The notes below the pieces were generated by a model that saw only the letters and a list, made by a program, of their open reading frames with translations, made no database searches and was not told the origin of the DNA. From Kitasatospora cheerisanensis KCTC 2395 (GTDB lineage Bacteria; Actinomycetota; Actinomycetes; Streptomycetales; Streptomycetaceae), in NCBI RefSeq assembly GCF_000696185.1, contig NZ_KK853997.1:454533-518532 (forward strand): 64,000 bases of DNA, in the 5' to 3' direction. Below, piece after piece: positions 7,416 through 16,333 of this stretch. A program made the translations under genes and the position numbers. Within the stretch, counting starts at the first letter, position 1; each line of letters opens with the position of its first letter.

Positions 7416-9932
7416 CTACCCTTCGGCGACCGCTTCGAGCGGGCTGAGGGCGGCGGCCCGGCGGGCGGGGACGGCGGCCGCGATCGCGCCCGTGGCGAGG
7501 GAGGACAGGCAGAGCAGGGCGAGCGTCCCCCAGGGCAGGACGAGGGTGTACTGCTTCATCGCGCCGCCGGTGAGGGCGCCGACCGCCCAGGCGCCGAAGA
7601 GCCCTCCGGCCAGGCCGAGCAGGGTGCCGAAGGCGGCGACGGTGACGGCCTCCAGGCGGATCATCCGGCGGACGCCGGCCCGGTCCATGCCGAGGGCGCG
7701 CAGGGCGCCGATCTCCCGGGTCCGTTCGGTGACCGACATGGCCAGGGTGTTGACGATTCCCAGTGCGGCGATCACCACGCCGATGGCCAGCAGCCCGTAC
7801 ATCAGGGTGAGCAGTTCGCTCATCGTCCCGGCCGCCTCGCGGACCAGCGCGGCCCGGTCCTGGACCTTCAGCAGCGGGTTGTTGCCCACGGCGGTGCGCA
7901 GCGCATTCTCGCTCACGCCGTCGCCGCTCACCAGGATCCGCTGGACGGAGCCGGGCTTGTAGCTGTGGCGCTGCACCTCGTCCCGGGCGCCGAGCACGTC
8001 GCGGGCGGCGGGGTTGTCGCGGTAGACGCCCACCACGGTGTACGGCGCGAAGGATTCGCTCGATCCGATGCGGAGGTTGACGCTGCGTCCGGTGCTGGTG
8101 CCGGTCTCGGCGGCGACGCTGCTGGAGACGGCGATCCGGCCGGGCCCGAGGTCCTGGAGCGAGCCGCTGACGAAGTCGAGTTTCACGGCCTGGGAGATGC
8201 CGGCCGGGTCGACGCCCGAGATCTCCCGCACCTTGCCGCCGATGACGGCCACGGAGTCGGCGATCGCGCTCGCGCCCCGCACGCCGGGTGTCGCGGCCAC
8301 CCGCTGGACGACCGCGGGGTCGATGCCGGTCATGGTGCTGCCGGTGCTGATCACGTGGTCGGCGGCGAGGCCGTCGGCGGCCTGCCGGTCCAGGGCCTGC
8401 CCGGTCGAGGTGCCGATGGTGGCGAGGCCGCCGACCAGCGCCGTGCTGAGCAACAGGGTGGTCGCCGTGGCCGCGGTCCGTCGGGGGTCGCGCAGCGCGT
8501 TCTGCTGCGCGAGGACGCCGGTGACGCCGAAGCGGCGGGTGAGCCGGCCGGTCAGCCGGATCACCGGCCGGACGAGCAGCGGTGCCAGCACGATCAGGGC
8601 GAGGACGAGGATTCCGCACCCCAGCATCGCGCTGCGCAGGTTCTCCTCCGAGGCGTCCTCGGCCGAGCCGGCGAGCGAGACCAGCAGCCCGACGCCCAGG
8701 GCCAGCAGGCCGATTCCGGCCGCCGCGCGGAGCCGCGGGCGGGCGGCGGGGTGCGCTGCCGACCGCAGGGCCTCGATCGGGGCGATCCGCGCGGCCCGGC
8801 GCGAGGGCAGCCAGGCGGCGAGCACCGTCACGCCCACGCCGACGAACAGGGCCGCGGCCACCGACCGGGCGCCGATCACCAGAGGGCCGTCCGGCAGTTC
8901 GTTGCCTGCGTCGCTCAGCAGGTCGGGCAGCACGGACGCGACGCCGAGGCCGAGCACGAAGCCCGCCGCCGACGCGGCGAGCCCGATCAGCAGCGCTTCG
9001 AGCAGCAGCGAGCGCACCACCTGGCGGCGGGTCGCGCCGACGGCCCGGAGCAGGGCGATCTCCCGGGTCCGCCGGGTGACCAGCATCGCGAAGGTGTTGA
9101 GGACGAGGAACGAGCCGATGAACAGCGAGACGCCGGCGAAGACCATCGGCAGCTTCTGGTAGCCGCGGGTCAGCGTGCCGACGTAGATGGCCTGTTGGTC
9201 GGCCATGGCCTGCCCGGTGGTGACCTCGGCCCGGTCGGCGGGCAGCATGTCGGTGATCCGCTGCGCCAGCTCGTGCTCTCCGACGCCGGGCGCGGCGGAG
9301 ACGTCGATGGAGGTGTAGTGCCCGGGCGCGGCGAACAGCCGCTGCGCGGTGGCCCGGTCCAGCACGGTGAGGGTTCCGCCGGAGGTGACCCTGGTGTCCT
9401 GGGTGGTCACGATGCCGACCAGGCGGGCGGTCATCGCGGGGCCGTCGGTGGCCAGGGTGACGGTGTCGCCCAGGCGCAGGCCGCCCGCGGCGGCCGTTCC
9501 GCGGTCGACGGCGATCTCGCCCTCGGCGGCGGGCGCGCGTCCCTCGACCAGGGGGTGGCGCTGCGGCACGTACCCGGCGGCCTGGTTCCTGCCCTGCTGG
9601 ACGCGCAGCGGCTTGCCGTCGGCCGCGTTCAGCACGGCGCTGCCCTCGGCCGACGGCAGCACCGCCGCAACGCCGGGCACGTTCCCGATCCGCTGCACGA
9701 GGTCGTCCGTCAGGACGTCCGGCTGGTCGGGGGCGGAGCGGGAGTACGCCGGGGTGACGCTCACCGCGAGGTCGGCGAAGCTCCGGGACGCGGCGGCGCG
9801 GTGGGCGGCGGCGCTGGAGTCCGCGAAGACGAGGGTGCCGGAGACGAGTGCGACGCCGAGGCAGACCGCGAGGACGGTCATCAGCGAACGCGCCTTGTGG
9901 GCCAGCACGTTGCGCAGGGCTGTGGTCAGCAT
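7416..9932 (-). CDS. MacB/FtsX-type ABC transporter permease
   Basis: This 838-residue permease has an N-terminal membrane helix (residues ~15-38), a large periplasmic-type domain (MacB_PCD), three FtsX helices around 260-400, a second soluble domain and a final set of three helices ending at the C-terminus. It is a duplicated FtsX core, typical of actinobacterial lipoprotein/antibiotic export permeases. TRRTREIALLRAVGATRRQV and TERTREIGALRALGMDRAGV are the coupling helices that touch the ATPase. It is the last gene of a leftward unit (response regulator, histidine kinase, ATPase, permease); 33 bases separate it from the ATPase gene. The substrate is unknown; antimicrobial peptide or drug efflux is inferred from the pairing with a two-component system. 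Confidence 0.9.
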   Translation of the reverse strand: MLTTALRNVLAHKARSLMTVLAVCLGVALVSGTLVFADSSAAAHRAAASRSFADLAVSVTPAYSRSAPDQPDVLTDDLVQRIGNVPGVAAVLPSAEGSAVLNAADGKPLRVQQGRNQAAGYVPQRHPLVEGRAPAAEGEIAVDRGTAAAGGLRLGDTVTLATDGPAMTARLVGIVTTQDTRVTSGGTLTVLDRATAQRLFAAPGHYTSIDVSAAPGVGEHELAQRITDMLPADRAEVTTGQAMADQQAIYVGTLTRGYQKLPMVFAGVSLFIGSFLVLNTFAMLVTRRTREIALLRAVGATRRQVVRSLLLEALLIGLAASAAGFVLGLGVASVLPDLLSDAGNELPDGPLVIGARSVAAALFVGVGVTVLAAWLPSRRAARIAPIEALRSAAHPAARPRLRAAAGIGLLALGVGLLVSLAGSAEDASEENLRSAMLGCGILVLALIVLAPLLVRPVIRLTGRLTRRFGVTGVLAQQNALRDPRRTAATATTLLLSTALVGGLATIGTSTGQALDRQAADGLAADHVISTGSTMTGIDPAVVQRVAATPGVRGASAIADSVAVIGGKVREISGVDPAGISQAVKLDFVSGSLQDLGPGRIAVSSSVAAETGTSTGRSVNLRIGSSESFAPYTVVGVYRDNPAARDVLGARDEVQRHSYKPGSVQRILVSGDGVSENALRTAVGNNPLLKVQDRAALVREAAGTMSELLTLMYGLLAIGVVIAALGIVNTLAMSVTERTREIGALRALGMDRAGVRRMIRLEAVTVAAFGTLLGLAGGLFGAWAVGALTGGAMKQYTLVLPWGTLALLCLSSLATGAIAAAVPARRAAALSPLEAVAEG

Positions 9933-9965
9933 GAGCAGCTTTCGGAGGTAGGAGGTGACGGGGGC

Positions 9966-10724
9966 TCAGCCGGCGAAGGACTTCATGACGTCCAGCACCC
10001 GGTCCGGGCTCGGGTGGGCCATCTCGTCGACCAGCCGTCCGTCCGCCAGGAACACCACCCGGTCCGCGTATCCGGCGGCCACCGGGTCATGGGTGACCAT
10101 GACCACGGTCTGCCCCAGCTCCTCGACGCAGCCGCGCAGGAAGCCGAGCACCTCGGCGCCGGCGCGCGAGTCGAGGTTGCCGGTCGGCTCGTCGCCGAAC
10201 ACGATGGCGGGCCGCGCGACCAGCGCCCGGGCGACGGCGACGCGCTGCTGCTGCCCGCCGGACAGTTCCGCGGGGCGGTGCCCGAGGCGCTCGGAGAGCC
10301 CGACCATCGAGACCACCCGCTCCACCCACTGCGGGTCCGGCCGGCGCCCCGCCAGCGACAGCGGGAGGGTGATGTTCTCCAGCGCCGTCAGGGTGGGCAG
10401 CAGGTTGAACGCCTGGAAGACGAAGCCGATCCGGTCCCGGCGCAGCTGGGTGAGCTGCCGGTCGTCGAGCCCGCCGAGTTCGGTGGTGCCGATCCGCACC
10501 GATCCGGAGGTGGGGGTGTCCAGGCCGGCCGCGCAGTGCATCAGGGTGGACTTGCCGCACCCGGACGGGCCCATGATCGCGGTGAACTCCCCCTCCCGGA
10601 AGGCGATGCTCACCCCGTCCAGCGCGGTGACCCGGGTCTCGCCGCTGCCGTAGACCTTGGTCAGGTCGACGGTCGACGCGGCGGCTCCCGGCATCGGCTG
10701 CGGGGCGAGGGAGTTGACGATCAC
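9966..10724 (-). CDS. ABC transporter ATP-binding protein (MacB/LolD type)
   Basis: This 252-residue ATPase has Walker A GPSGCGKST, the Q-loop VFQAFNLLPTLT, the signature LSGGQQQR, Walker B IVFGDEPTG and an H-loop in VTHDP. The GTG start at 10724 is supported by AGGAG about 10 bases upstream. It is the ATPase for the following duplicated FtsX permease. The 139-base gap to the histidine kinase stop upstream could hold its own promoter. Confidence 0.93.
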   Translation of the reverse strand: MIVNSLAPQPMPGAAASTVDLTKVYGSGETRVTALDGVSIAFREGEFTAIMGPSGCGKSTLMHCAAGLDTPTSGSVRIGTTELGGLDDRQLTQLRRDRIGFVFQAFNLLPTLTALENITLPLSLAGRRPDPQWVERVVSMVGLSERLGHRPAELSGGQQQRVAVARALVARPAIVFGDEPTGNLDSRAGAEVLGFLRGCVEELGQTVVMVTHDPVAAGYADRVVFLADGRLVDEMAHPSPDRVLDVMKSFAG

Positions 10725-10863
10725 GGTGGGGCTCCTGTCCGGGGCGGTGGTCTCTTCACCCCCGACGGTGCCTGCCGTACGTATCGGTCTCCCGGCCCTG
10801 CGTGTATCGGTTCCCGCTCCGCTTCCCGGCAGTTGTGCAGCGGCCGGGTCGCGGCACGCTCCT

Positions 10864-12096
10864 TCAGTCGGCCAGCCGCAGGGTGGCGACGGCGCCGCCG
10901 TCCGGCGCGTTGGCGAAGTGCAGTTCGGCGCCGAGCAGTTGGGCCTGGCCGAGGGCGATGGTCAGGCCCAGGCCGTGGCCGGTGCCGCGGTCGGCGGCTC
11001 CGGTGCGGAAGCGGCGCGGGCCGTGCGCCAGCAGGTCGGCGGGGAAGCCCGGGCCGTGGTCGCGCACCTCGACGGCGGGGCCGTCGACCGTGACCACCAC
11101 CGGTGGGGCGCCGTGCCGGTGCGCGTTGGCGACCAGGTTGGCGATGATCCGCTCCAGCCGTCGCGGGTCGGTCTCCACGGTCCGCTCGGCGAGCACCGCC
11201 ACCTGCGCCGCGAAGCCGGTGCGGCCGACCGCCTCGCGGACCACCTCGGCGAGCGGCACCCGGGCCCGGACCGCCTGCTCGGCCCCGGCGTCCAGGCGGG
11301 AGATCTCCAGCAGGTCCTCGACCAGGTCGCGCAGGTCGCGGACCCGGGCGCGGATCAGGTCCTCGGCCTCGCCGTCGGGCAGCAGGTCGGCGGCGGCCAG
11401 CAGCCCGCCCACCGGGGTGCGCAGCTCGTGGGCCACGTCGGCGGTGAACTGCCGTTCGGTGCGCAGCCGTTGGGCGAGGGTGTCGGCCATGGCGTCGACC
11501 GTCGCGGCGATCGCGGCGACCTCGTCCCGGCCGGCGACGGGCCCGGTCCGGGCGTCGAGGTCGCCGGCGGAGATCCGGGTGGCGGTCTCGGCGACGCGTT
11601 GCAGCCGCCGGGCGAGCAGGCCCGCCCCGTAGACCGAGGCGGGGACGGCCACGGCGAGTGCGAGCAGGGCGGCCACCGCCATCGCCGCGTCCAGCCGCGG
11701 CACGTGGGACAGCTCCGGCCCGAGGTTGACCTGCACGGCGAGCACCGGGCTGCCCGGGCCGCCGGTGCGCTGCGCGGCCCAGGCGCTCGGTCCGACTCCG
11801 TCCACCACCCGGCCGTCGTACGCGGTGTGCCGGTTGCCGTCGGCGGGGTCGCGGAGTTCCGCCGGCAGCCCGGGCGGGTCGAGCATCGCGCCGTCGGCCA
11901 GGGCGCCGGTGCGGTGGTAGACGTCCATGGCCGCGTAGACGGCGTTGAAGGCCCGGCCCTCGCCCCGGCCGCGGATGTCGTCGACCGTCCACAGGTGCAC
12001 CAGGACCCCGAGCACCAGTGCGACCAGGCAGGCCGCGCCGGCCGCCAGTGCCGCGATCCGCCGGCGGATCCCCCGCCGCCGGCCCGGGCCGTTCAC
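10864..12096 (-). CDS. Sensor histidine kinase (HisKA/HATPase)
   Basis: This 410-residue protein starts at GTG 12096, overlapping the response-regulator stop by four bases. It has two membrane helices (about 13-34 and in the 170s-190s) around a short outside sensor domain, then a HAMP segment, then the H-box FTADVAHELRTP (His near 222), an N-box ANLVANAHRHG and G-boxes DHGPGF and GHGLGL. This is the class I kinase architecture. It probably senses a cell-envelope or antibiotic signal and phosphorylates the response regulator encoded before it to control the adjacent exporter genes. Confidence 0.92.
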   Translation of the reverse strand: MNGPGRRRGIRRRIAALAAGAACLVALVLGVLVHLWTVDDIRGRGEGRAFNAVYAAMDVYHRTGALADGAMLDPPGLPAELRDPADGNRHTAYDGRVVDGVGPSAWAAQRTGGPGSPVLAVQVNLGPELSHVPRLDAAMAVAALLALAVAVPASVYGAGLLARRLQRVAETATRISAGDLDARTGPVAGRDEVAAIAATVDAMADTLAQRLRTERQFTADVAHELRTPVGGLLAAADLLPDGEAEDLIRARVRDLRDLVEDLLEISRLDAGAEQAVRARVPLAEVVREAVGRTGFAAQVAVLAERTVETDPRRLERIIANLVANAHRHGAPPVVVTVDGPAVEVRDHGPGFPADLLAHGPRRFRTGAADRGTGHGLGLTIALGQAQLLGAELHFANAPDGGAVATLRLAD

Positions 12097-12797
12097 CGCC
12101 GGAACTTGTAGCCGAAGCCGCGGACCGTCTCGATCCGGTCCCGGCCGATCTTGCCGCGCAGCCGCTGCACGCCCAGGTCCACCACCCGGCTGTCGCCGTC
12201 CCAGCCGTACTCCCAGACCTCGCGCAGCAGGGTGTGCCGCTCCAGCACCACGCCCGGGCTGGCGGCGAACTCCAGCAGCAGCTTCAACTCGGTCGGGGTC
12301 AGCGCGACCTGACGGCCCGCCAGCGTCACCTCCATCCCGGCGGTGTCGATCCGCAGCTCGCCGAAGGTCAGGACCTCGTCCGGGGCCGGCTCCGTCTCCG
12401 CCGCCGGGCGCGGGTAGGTGGCCCGGCGCAGCAGTGAGCGGATCCGGGCGACCAGCACGAAGGTCTCCACCGGCTTCACCACGTAGTCGTCGGCGCCGGC
12501 CTCCAGCCCGGCCACCACGTCCAGTCCGTCGCCGCGCGCGGACATCATCAGCACCGGCACCAGGCTGCTCTCCCGGACCCGCCGGCACAGGCCGATCCCG
12601 TCCAGTCCGGGCAGCATCACGTCCAGCACGAGCAGGTCGAACTCCCCCGCGCGGAACGCCTCCAGGCCCGCCAGCCCGTCCGCCGCCGTCTCCACCCGGT
12701 ACCCGTACCGCTCCAGCGCGACGGCGAAGGACCGCCGCATCAGCTCGTCGTCCTCCACCAGCAGCACACGGACCGGGCTCGGACTGGACGAGGACAC
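12093..12797 (-). CDS. OmpR/PhoB-family response regulator
   Basis: This protein of about 234 residues has a receiver domain (acidic pair VEDDE, phospho-acceptor LLVLDVMLPG near residue 59, switch residues in MMSARGD and the VVKPVE lysine) and a winged-helix DNA-binding domain (LTPTELKLLLEFA ... VVDLGVQRLRGKIG). GTG at 12797 is preferred over a longer frame because AGGAG lies about ten bases upstream; the added upstream residues look non-coding. It leads the operon and overlaps the kinase gene by four bases. Confidence 0.92.
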   Translation of the reverse strand: MSSSSPSPVRVLLVEDDELMRRSFAVALERYGYRVETAADGLAGLEAFRAGEFDLLVLDVMLPGLDGIGLCRRVRESSLVPVLMMSARGDGLDVVAGLEAGADDYVVKPVETFVLVARIRSLLRRATYPRPAAETEPAPDEVLTFGELRIDTAGMEVTLAGRQVALTPTELKLLLEFAASPGVVLERHTLLREVWEYGWDGDSRVVDLGVQRLRGKIGRDRIETVRGFGYKFRR

Positions 12798-13074
12798 GAC
12801 TGGACAGCTCCTGTTCGACGGGCCGGGACGGACGTCGCGGCCGCGCACCCGCGCAACCGGCGACCCGCTCCGAACAATACGTCAGACCGCGAGCCCGGCC
12901 GCCACCCGACACCGCTCCCCCATCGGCCGCTCCTGGCGGACGACTTCCCAGGTCATCCCCGCTTCCCGGCCTTCCGGCCCCGGGTCGCGGCGCGGTCCGG
13001 CGCGCCGCATCGCGGGGAGACCGAGCGTGTCCCGATACCCGCCCGATACGAACCCCGGGGCCGCGGACCGGGGT

Positions 13075-13788
13075 TCAGTGCCCGGCGCTGGCGCCGCCGT
13101 CGACGTGGAGGATCTCGCCGGTGACGAAGGGGGCGTTCTCCAGGTAGCGGACGGCGTCGACGATGTCGCTGATCTCGCCGATGCGTCGGACGGGCTGGAG
13201 GGCGGCCAGGGCGTCGTACGCCTCGGGCGGGTGCATGGGGGTGCGGACGGCGCTCGGGGAGACGGCGTTGACGCGGATGCCGCGGGTGGCGTACTCGACG
13301 GCGAGGGACTTGGTGGCGGACTGCAGGCCGCCCTTGGTGAGCGAGGCGAGGACGGACGGGATCCGGGCGTCGGCGTTGTCGACCAGGCTGGTGGTGAGGG
13401 TGACGATGTGTCCGCCGCCCTGGTCGAGCATCTGGCCGACGGCGAGTTGGGTGAGGCGGAAGAAGCCGGTGAGGTTGACGCCGGTGATGGCCGCGTAGTC
13501 CTCGGCGGTGTAGTCGGTGAAGGGCTTGGCGATGAACAGGCCGGCGTTGTTGATCAGGGTGTCGATCCGGCCGAAGCGGTCGACGGCGGCGGCGACCAGG
13601 CGTTCGGCGGTGGCGGGGTCGGCGAGGTCGCCGGGGACGGCGAGCAGGCCCGCGTCCTCGCTCGGCGGGATGCTGCGCGAGGTGGCGACGACGGCGTGGC
13701 CGAGCTCGCGGTAGGCGTCGACCAGGGCCGCGCCGATGCCCCGGGAGGCTCCGGTGACGACGGCGACCTTCCGACCGTTCGTGGGCAT
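13075..13788 (-). CDS. SDR-family oxidoreductase lacking the catalytic Tyr
   Basis: This 237-residue Rossmann protein has the NAD(P) motif TGASRGIG, the structural NNAG and the C-terminal TGEILHVDGG of classical short-chain dehydrogenases. In the active site, Ser is kept in LTTSLVD and Lys in SLTKGG, but the Tyr four residues before the Lys is Ala (LASLTK). I recall a group of actinobacterial SDRs with this same change, so it may be a lineage trait and not damage. ATG 13788 is chosen for the GGAGG site just upstream. It stands alone and its substrate is unknown. Confidence 0.87.
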   Translation of the reverse strand: MPTNGRKVAVVTGASRGIGAALVDAYRELGHAVVATSRSIPPSEDAGLLAVPGDLADPATAERLVAAAVDRFGRIDTLINNAGLFIAKPFTDYTAEDYAAITGVNLTGFFRLTQLAVGQMLDQGGGHIVTLTTSLVDNADARIPSVLASLTKGGLQSATKSLAVEYATRGIRVNAVSPSAVRTPMHPPEAYDALAALQPVRRIGEISDIVDAVRYLENAPFVTGEILHVDGGASAGH

Positions 13789-14060
13789 GGCGTTCCTCCG
13801 GGGTGCGCCCGCCGCGGGCGCGGTCGGGTGGCCGGGCAGCGCTCCTGCCGGCACCTCGAAGGTAGGCCGCCTGCCACGCCCTCGGCCACGCCGACACACC
13901 CCTGCACCCGAAACCGGCTTCCCGAACGGAAGGCCTGACGGCGGATCAGGACCGGCCCTGGCCCGCCCGGGTGCCGTGGCAGGCGCCCCGCCCGGGACGC
14001 ACCATGGGCGGCAGGACGCCGGACGGACGGTCCGTCGCGGCGGAACGGAGGAGCAGCGCC

Positions 14061-14351
14061 ATGCGGGAGTTCCTGGTCGAGATCACCACCCGCGTCCCCG
14101 CGGACGTCCCCGCCGAGGAGGTCGACCGCCGACGCGCCGCAGAGGCCGTCCGGGCCCGCGAACTCGCCGATGCCGGACGGCTCTTCCGGCTCTGGCGGCC
14201 GACCGGCGAGACCCGCAGCCTCGGCATCTGGCGGGCCGAGGACGAGGAGCGGTTGCGCACCGACGTCCTCGGCAGCCTGCCGCTGTGGCCGTGGATGACC
14301 GCCGCCGTCACCCCGCTGGAGCCGCACCCCAACGACCCGGGAACGGCCTGA
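14061..14351 (+). CDS. Muconolactone delta-isomerase-like protein
   Basis: This 96-residue protein has the ferredoxin-like alpha+beta fold of CatC-type proteins: the starting strand REFLVEITTRVP, a helix rich in RRAAEAVRARELADAGRL, the RLWRPTGE strand and a C-terminal PLWPWMTAAVTPLEPHPND. It starts at ATG 14061 with a strong GGAGGAG site. The family isomerises muconolactone in catechol catabolism, but many single-copy actinobacterial members have no proven role. No catA or catB is nearby, so a catabolic role here is uncertain. Confidence 0.8.
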   Translation: MREFLVEITTRVPADVPAEEVDRRRAAEAVRARELADAGRLFRLWRPTGETRSLGIWRAEDEERLRTDVLGSLPLWPWMTAAVTPLEPHPNDPGTA

Positions 14352-14505
14352 CGGAGCAACAGCTCCCGTGCTGGGTAGCGGCCTTCGGGCCGGGCGGCCT
14401 GGCGGGGCCGGTGCTGGTCCGACCGGATGGCGGCCCTCCGGGGTGCGGCGCGCGCCGGGGTGTCGCGGGCCGGGGCCGCCCGGTGCGCGGGCTAGGTTCT
14501 GGTAC

Positions 14506-15669
14506 GTGACCGGCAATGACGCGGCCCTGGCGTTGATGGTGGCGACGGCGCTGGGCTTCGACTTCACCAACGGCTTCCACGACACCGGCAACGCGATGGC
14601 GACCTCGATCGCCACCGGGGCTCTGCCGCCGCGCGTCGCGGTCGGCGTCTCGGCGGTGCTCAACCTGGCCGGCGCGTTCCTGTCGACCGCCGTGGCGGCG
14701 ACCATCGCCAGCGGCCTGGTCGCCGCCCACGAGGTCACCCTGACCGTGGTGTGCGCCGGACTGACCGGCAGCATCCTGTGGAATCTGGCCACCTGGTTCC
14801 TCGGGATCCCGTCCAGTTCCTCGCACGCGCTGATCGGCGGGGTGGTCGGGGCGACGGTGGCGGCGGCCGGCCCGTGGGTCGTCAAGTGGCAGGAACTGGT
14901 CTCCAAGGTGATCGTCCCCGCGGTGGTGTCGCCGTTCGTCGCGGGCGGGGTGGCCGCGATCGGCACCGTCCTGGTGTACCGGATCACCCGTCACGTCCCC
15001 GAGCGCGCGCGGGGGCACGGCTTCCGGCTCGGCCAGATCGGCTCGGCGTCGATGGTGTCGCTCGCCCACGGCACCAACGACGCGCAGAAGACCATGGGCG
15101 TCATCACCCTGGCCCTGATCGCCGACGGCGCGCTGCCGGCCGGGGCGAAGGCGCCGGACTGGGTGATCGTCTCCTGCGCGCTGGCGATCGGCCTGGGCTC
15201 GTACGTCGGCGGCTGGCGGGTGATCCGGACCCTCGGCAAGGGGCTGACCGAGATCGAGCCGTCGCAGGGGATGGCGAGCGAGTCCGCCACGGCCGCCGTG
15301 ATCCTCTGCTCCACCGACTTCGGCTACCCGCTGTCCACCACGCACGTGGCCACCGGGTCGATCGTGGGTTCGGGGGTCGGGCGCAGCGGCGCCGAGGTGC
15401 GCTGGCGGACCGCCCGCCGGATGGTGGCGGCCTGGCTGTGCACGCTGCCGGCCTCGGCGCTGCTCGGCGCGCTGGCCTTCTGGACCGCGAACGGGATCGG
15501 CGGTACGGCGGGGGTGGTGGTGGTCTTCGCCGTGCTGGTGGCGGCCTCGGTCGCCTTCTTCGTCGCCTCCCGCCGTCCGGCCGTGACCCCGGCGAACGTC
15601 AACGCCGCGTGGACCGGCTCGGTGATTCCGGCTCCCCCCGTCGACGAGTCCGACAAGGCCGTCCGGTGA
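14506..15669 (+). CDS. Pit-type inorganic phosphate transporter
   Basis: This 387-residue membrane protein is of the PiT (PHO-4) family. It has the duplicated signature GFDFTNGFHDTGNAMATSIA at the N-terminus and SLAHGTNDAQKTMG in the second half, plus SSSSHALIGG and PLSTTHVATGS. About ten membrane helices are visible. The GTG at 14506 has no clear ribosome site. TAGGTT at 14493-14498 lies just upstream like a -10, so a leaderless transcript is likely. It overlaps the next small gene by four bases. Confidence 0.9.
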   Translation: MTGNDAALALMVATALGFDFTNGFHDTGNAMATSIATGALPPRVAVGVSAVLNLAGAFLSTAVAATIASGLVAAHEVTLTVVCAGLTGSILWNLATWFLGIPSSSSHALIGGVVGATVAAAGPWVVKWQELVSKVIVPAVVSPFVAGGVAAIGTVLVYRITRHVPERARGHGFRLGQIGSASMVSLAHGTNDAQKTMGVITLALIADGALPAGAKAPDWVIVSCALAIGLGSYVGGWRVIRTLGKGLTEIEPSQGMASESATAAVILCSTDFGYPLSTTHVATGSIVGSGVGRSGAEVRWRTARRMVAAWLCTLPASALLGALAFWTANGIGGTAGVVVVFAVLVAASVAFFVASRRPAVTPANVNAAWTGSVIPAPPVDESDKAVR

Positions 15670-15910
15670 ACGCCTGGGTCGACCTGGGCGCCCTCGCCAA
15701 GATCGTCCTGGCGGGCCTGCTCACCGGCGCCGGCCTGCCCGCGCTGTTCGCCTGCGCGCTGTGGCTGCTCAACCCGGCCGGGCCGTCCCCGACGGCCCGG
15801 GCGCCCGGCCGACCGCCGGCCCGGCGCGCCGCGCGCTGGCCGGACTGGTCTTCGCCCTGGTGCTCGCGGCGATCGGCTGGGGCATCTCCGTCATCGTCGA
15901 CCGGAGTTGA
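15666..15910 (+). pseudogene. Small two-helix membrane protein downstream of pit, with a frameshift
   Basis: GTG 15666 overlaps the pit stop. The first frame gives one membrane helix (LGALAKIVLAGLLTGAGLPALF, then ALWLLNPAG). The second helix (AGLVFALVLAAIGWGISVIV, ending in Asp-Arg-Ser and a stop at 15908-15910) is in another frame. One extra C around GGGCCGTCCCC (15780-15790) joins them into a protein of about 81 residues, the usual size and shape of the small protein encoded after pit in streptomycetes. Its function is unknown; co-expression with the phosphate carrier is likely. Confidence 0.6.
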
Positions 15911-16333
15911 CCGGAGCCGACCCGGGCCGACCCGAGCCGGCCGCCTTCCGCGGAGGACGTCGGTATGACCGTGCTGTCCACCGGTCCGACCGCGAGGCTC
16001 GGCGTCCGACACCCGCCCGGCTGCGCCGGGACGGCCTGCACGGGCGGCACCGCGGACCTGGCGGCGGCCGTCTCCGAGGTGCCCGGCCGGCACCAGCACC
16101 ACCGCGAACCGACTCTGCGTCAGATTCCCGACCGGGTCAACGCTTCGCCGGGCGGCCGGAATCCGCGGTCGGCTCCGCCGGTCCTCCGCCCCGCCCCGGG
16201 TGTCAGGAGAGCCGAATCCGGCTCCCGGGCACCGCGCCGCCCGGCCGGGGCGGGTCCTACTTCCAACGTCCGAGCCGGGTTCGGGCCCGGCGGCCGATCC
16301 GGGGACCCGGCGGGCCGGGGGATCGTGTGCGGC
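15911..16333 (+). other. Intergenic stretch with a short coding-like segment
   Basis: A GGAGG site followed by ATG at 15965 opens a frame whose first ~55 codons have about 90% G/C third positions (MTVLSTGPTARLGV...), as in real genes here. It then loses this look after about 16130 and runs in frame into the SDR gene without a stop. It could be a broken small gene or an N-terminal extension of the SDR. I see no other feature here. Confidence 0.25.

Noticed and set aside
7395..11093. A 1232-codon open frame on the plus strand opposite the ABC/two-component genes.
   Set aside because: It is antisense to intact permease, ATPase and kinase genes; composition is Gly/Arg/Gln/His-rich without motifs, a usual high-GC shadow.
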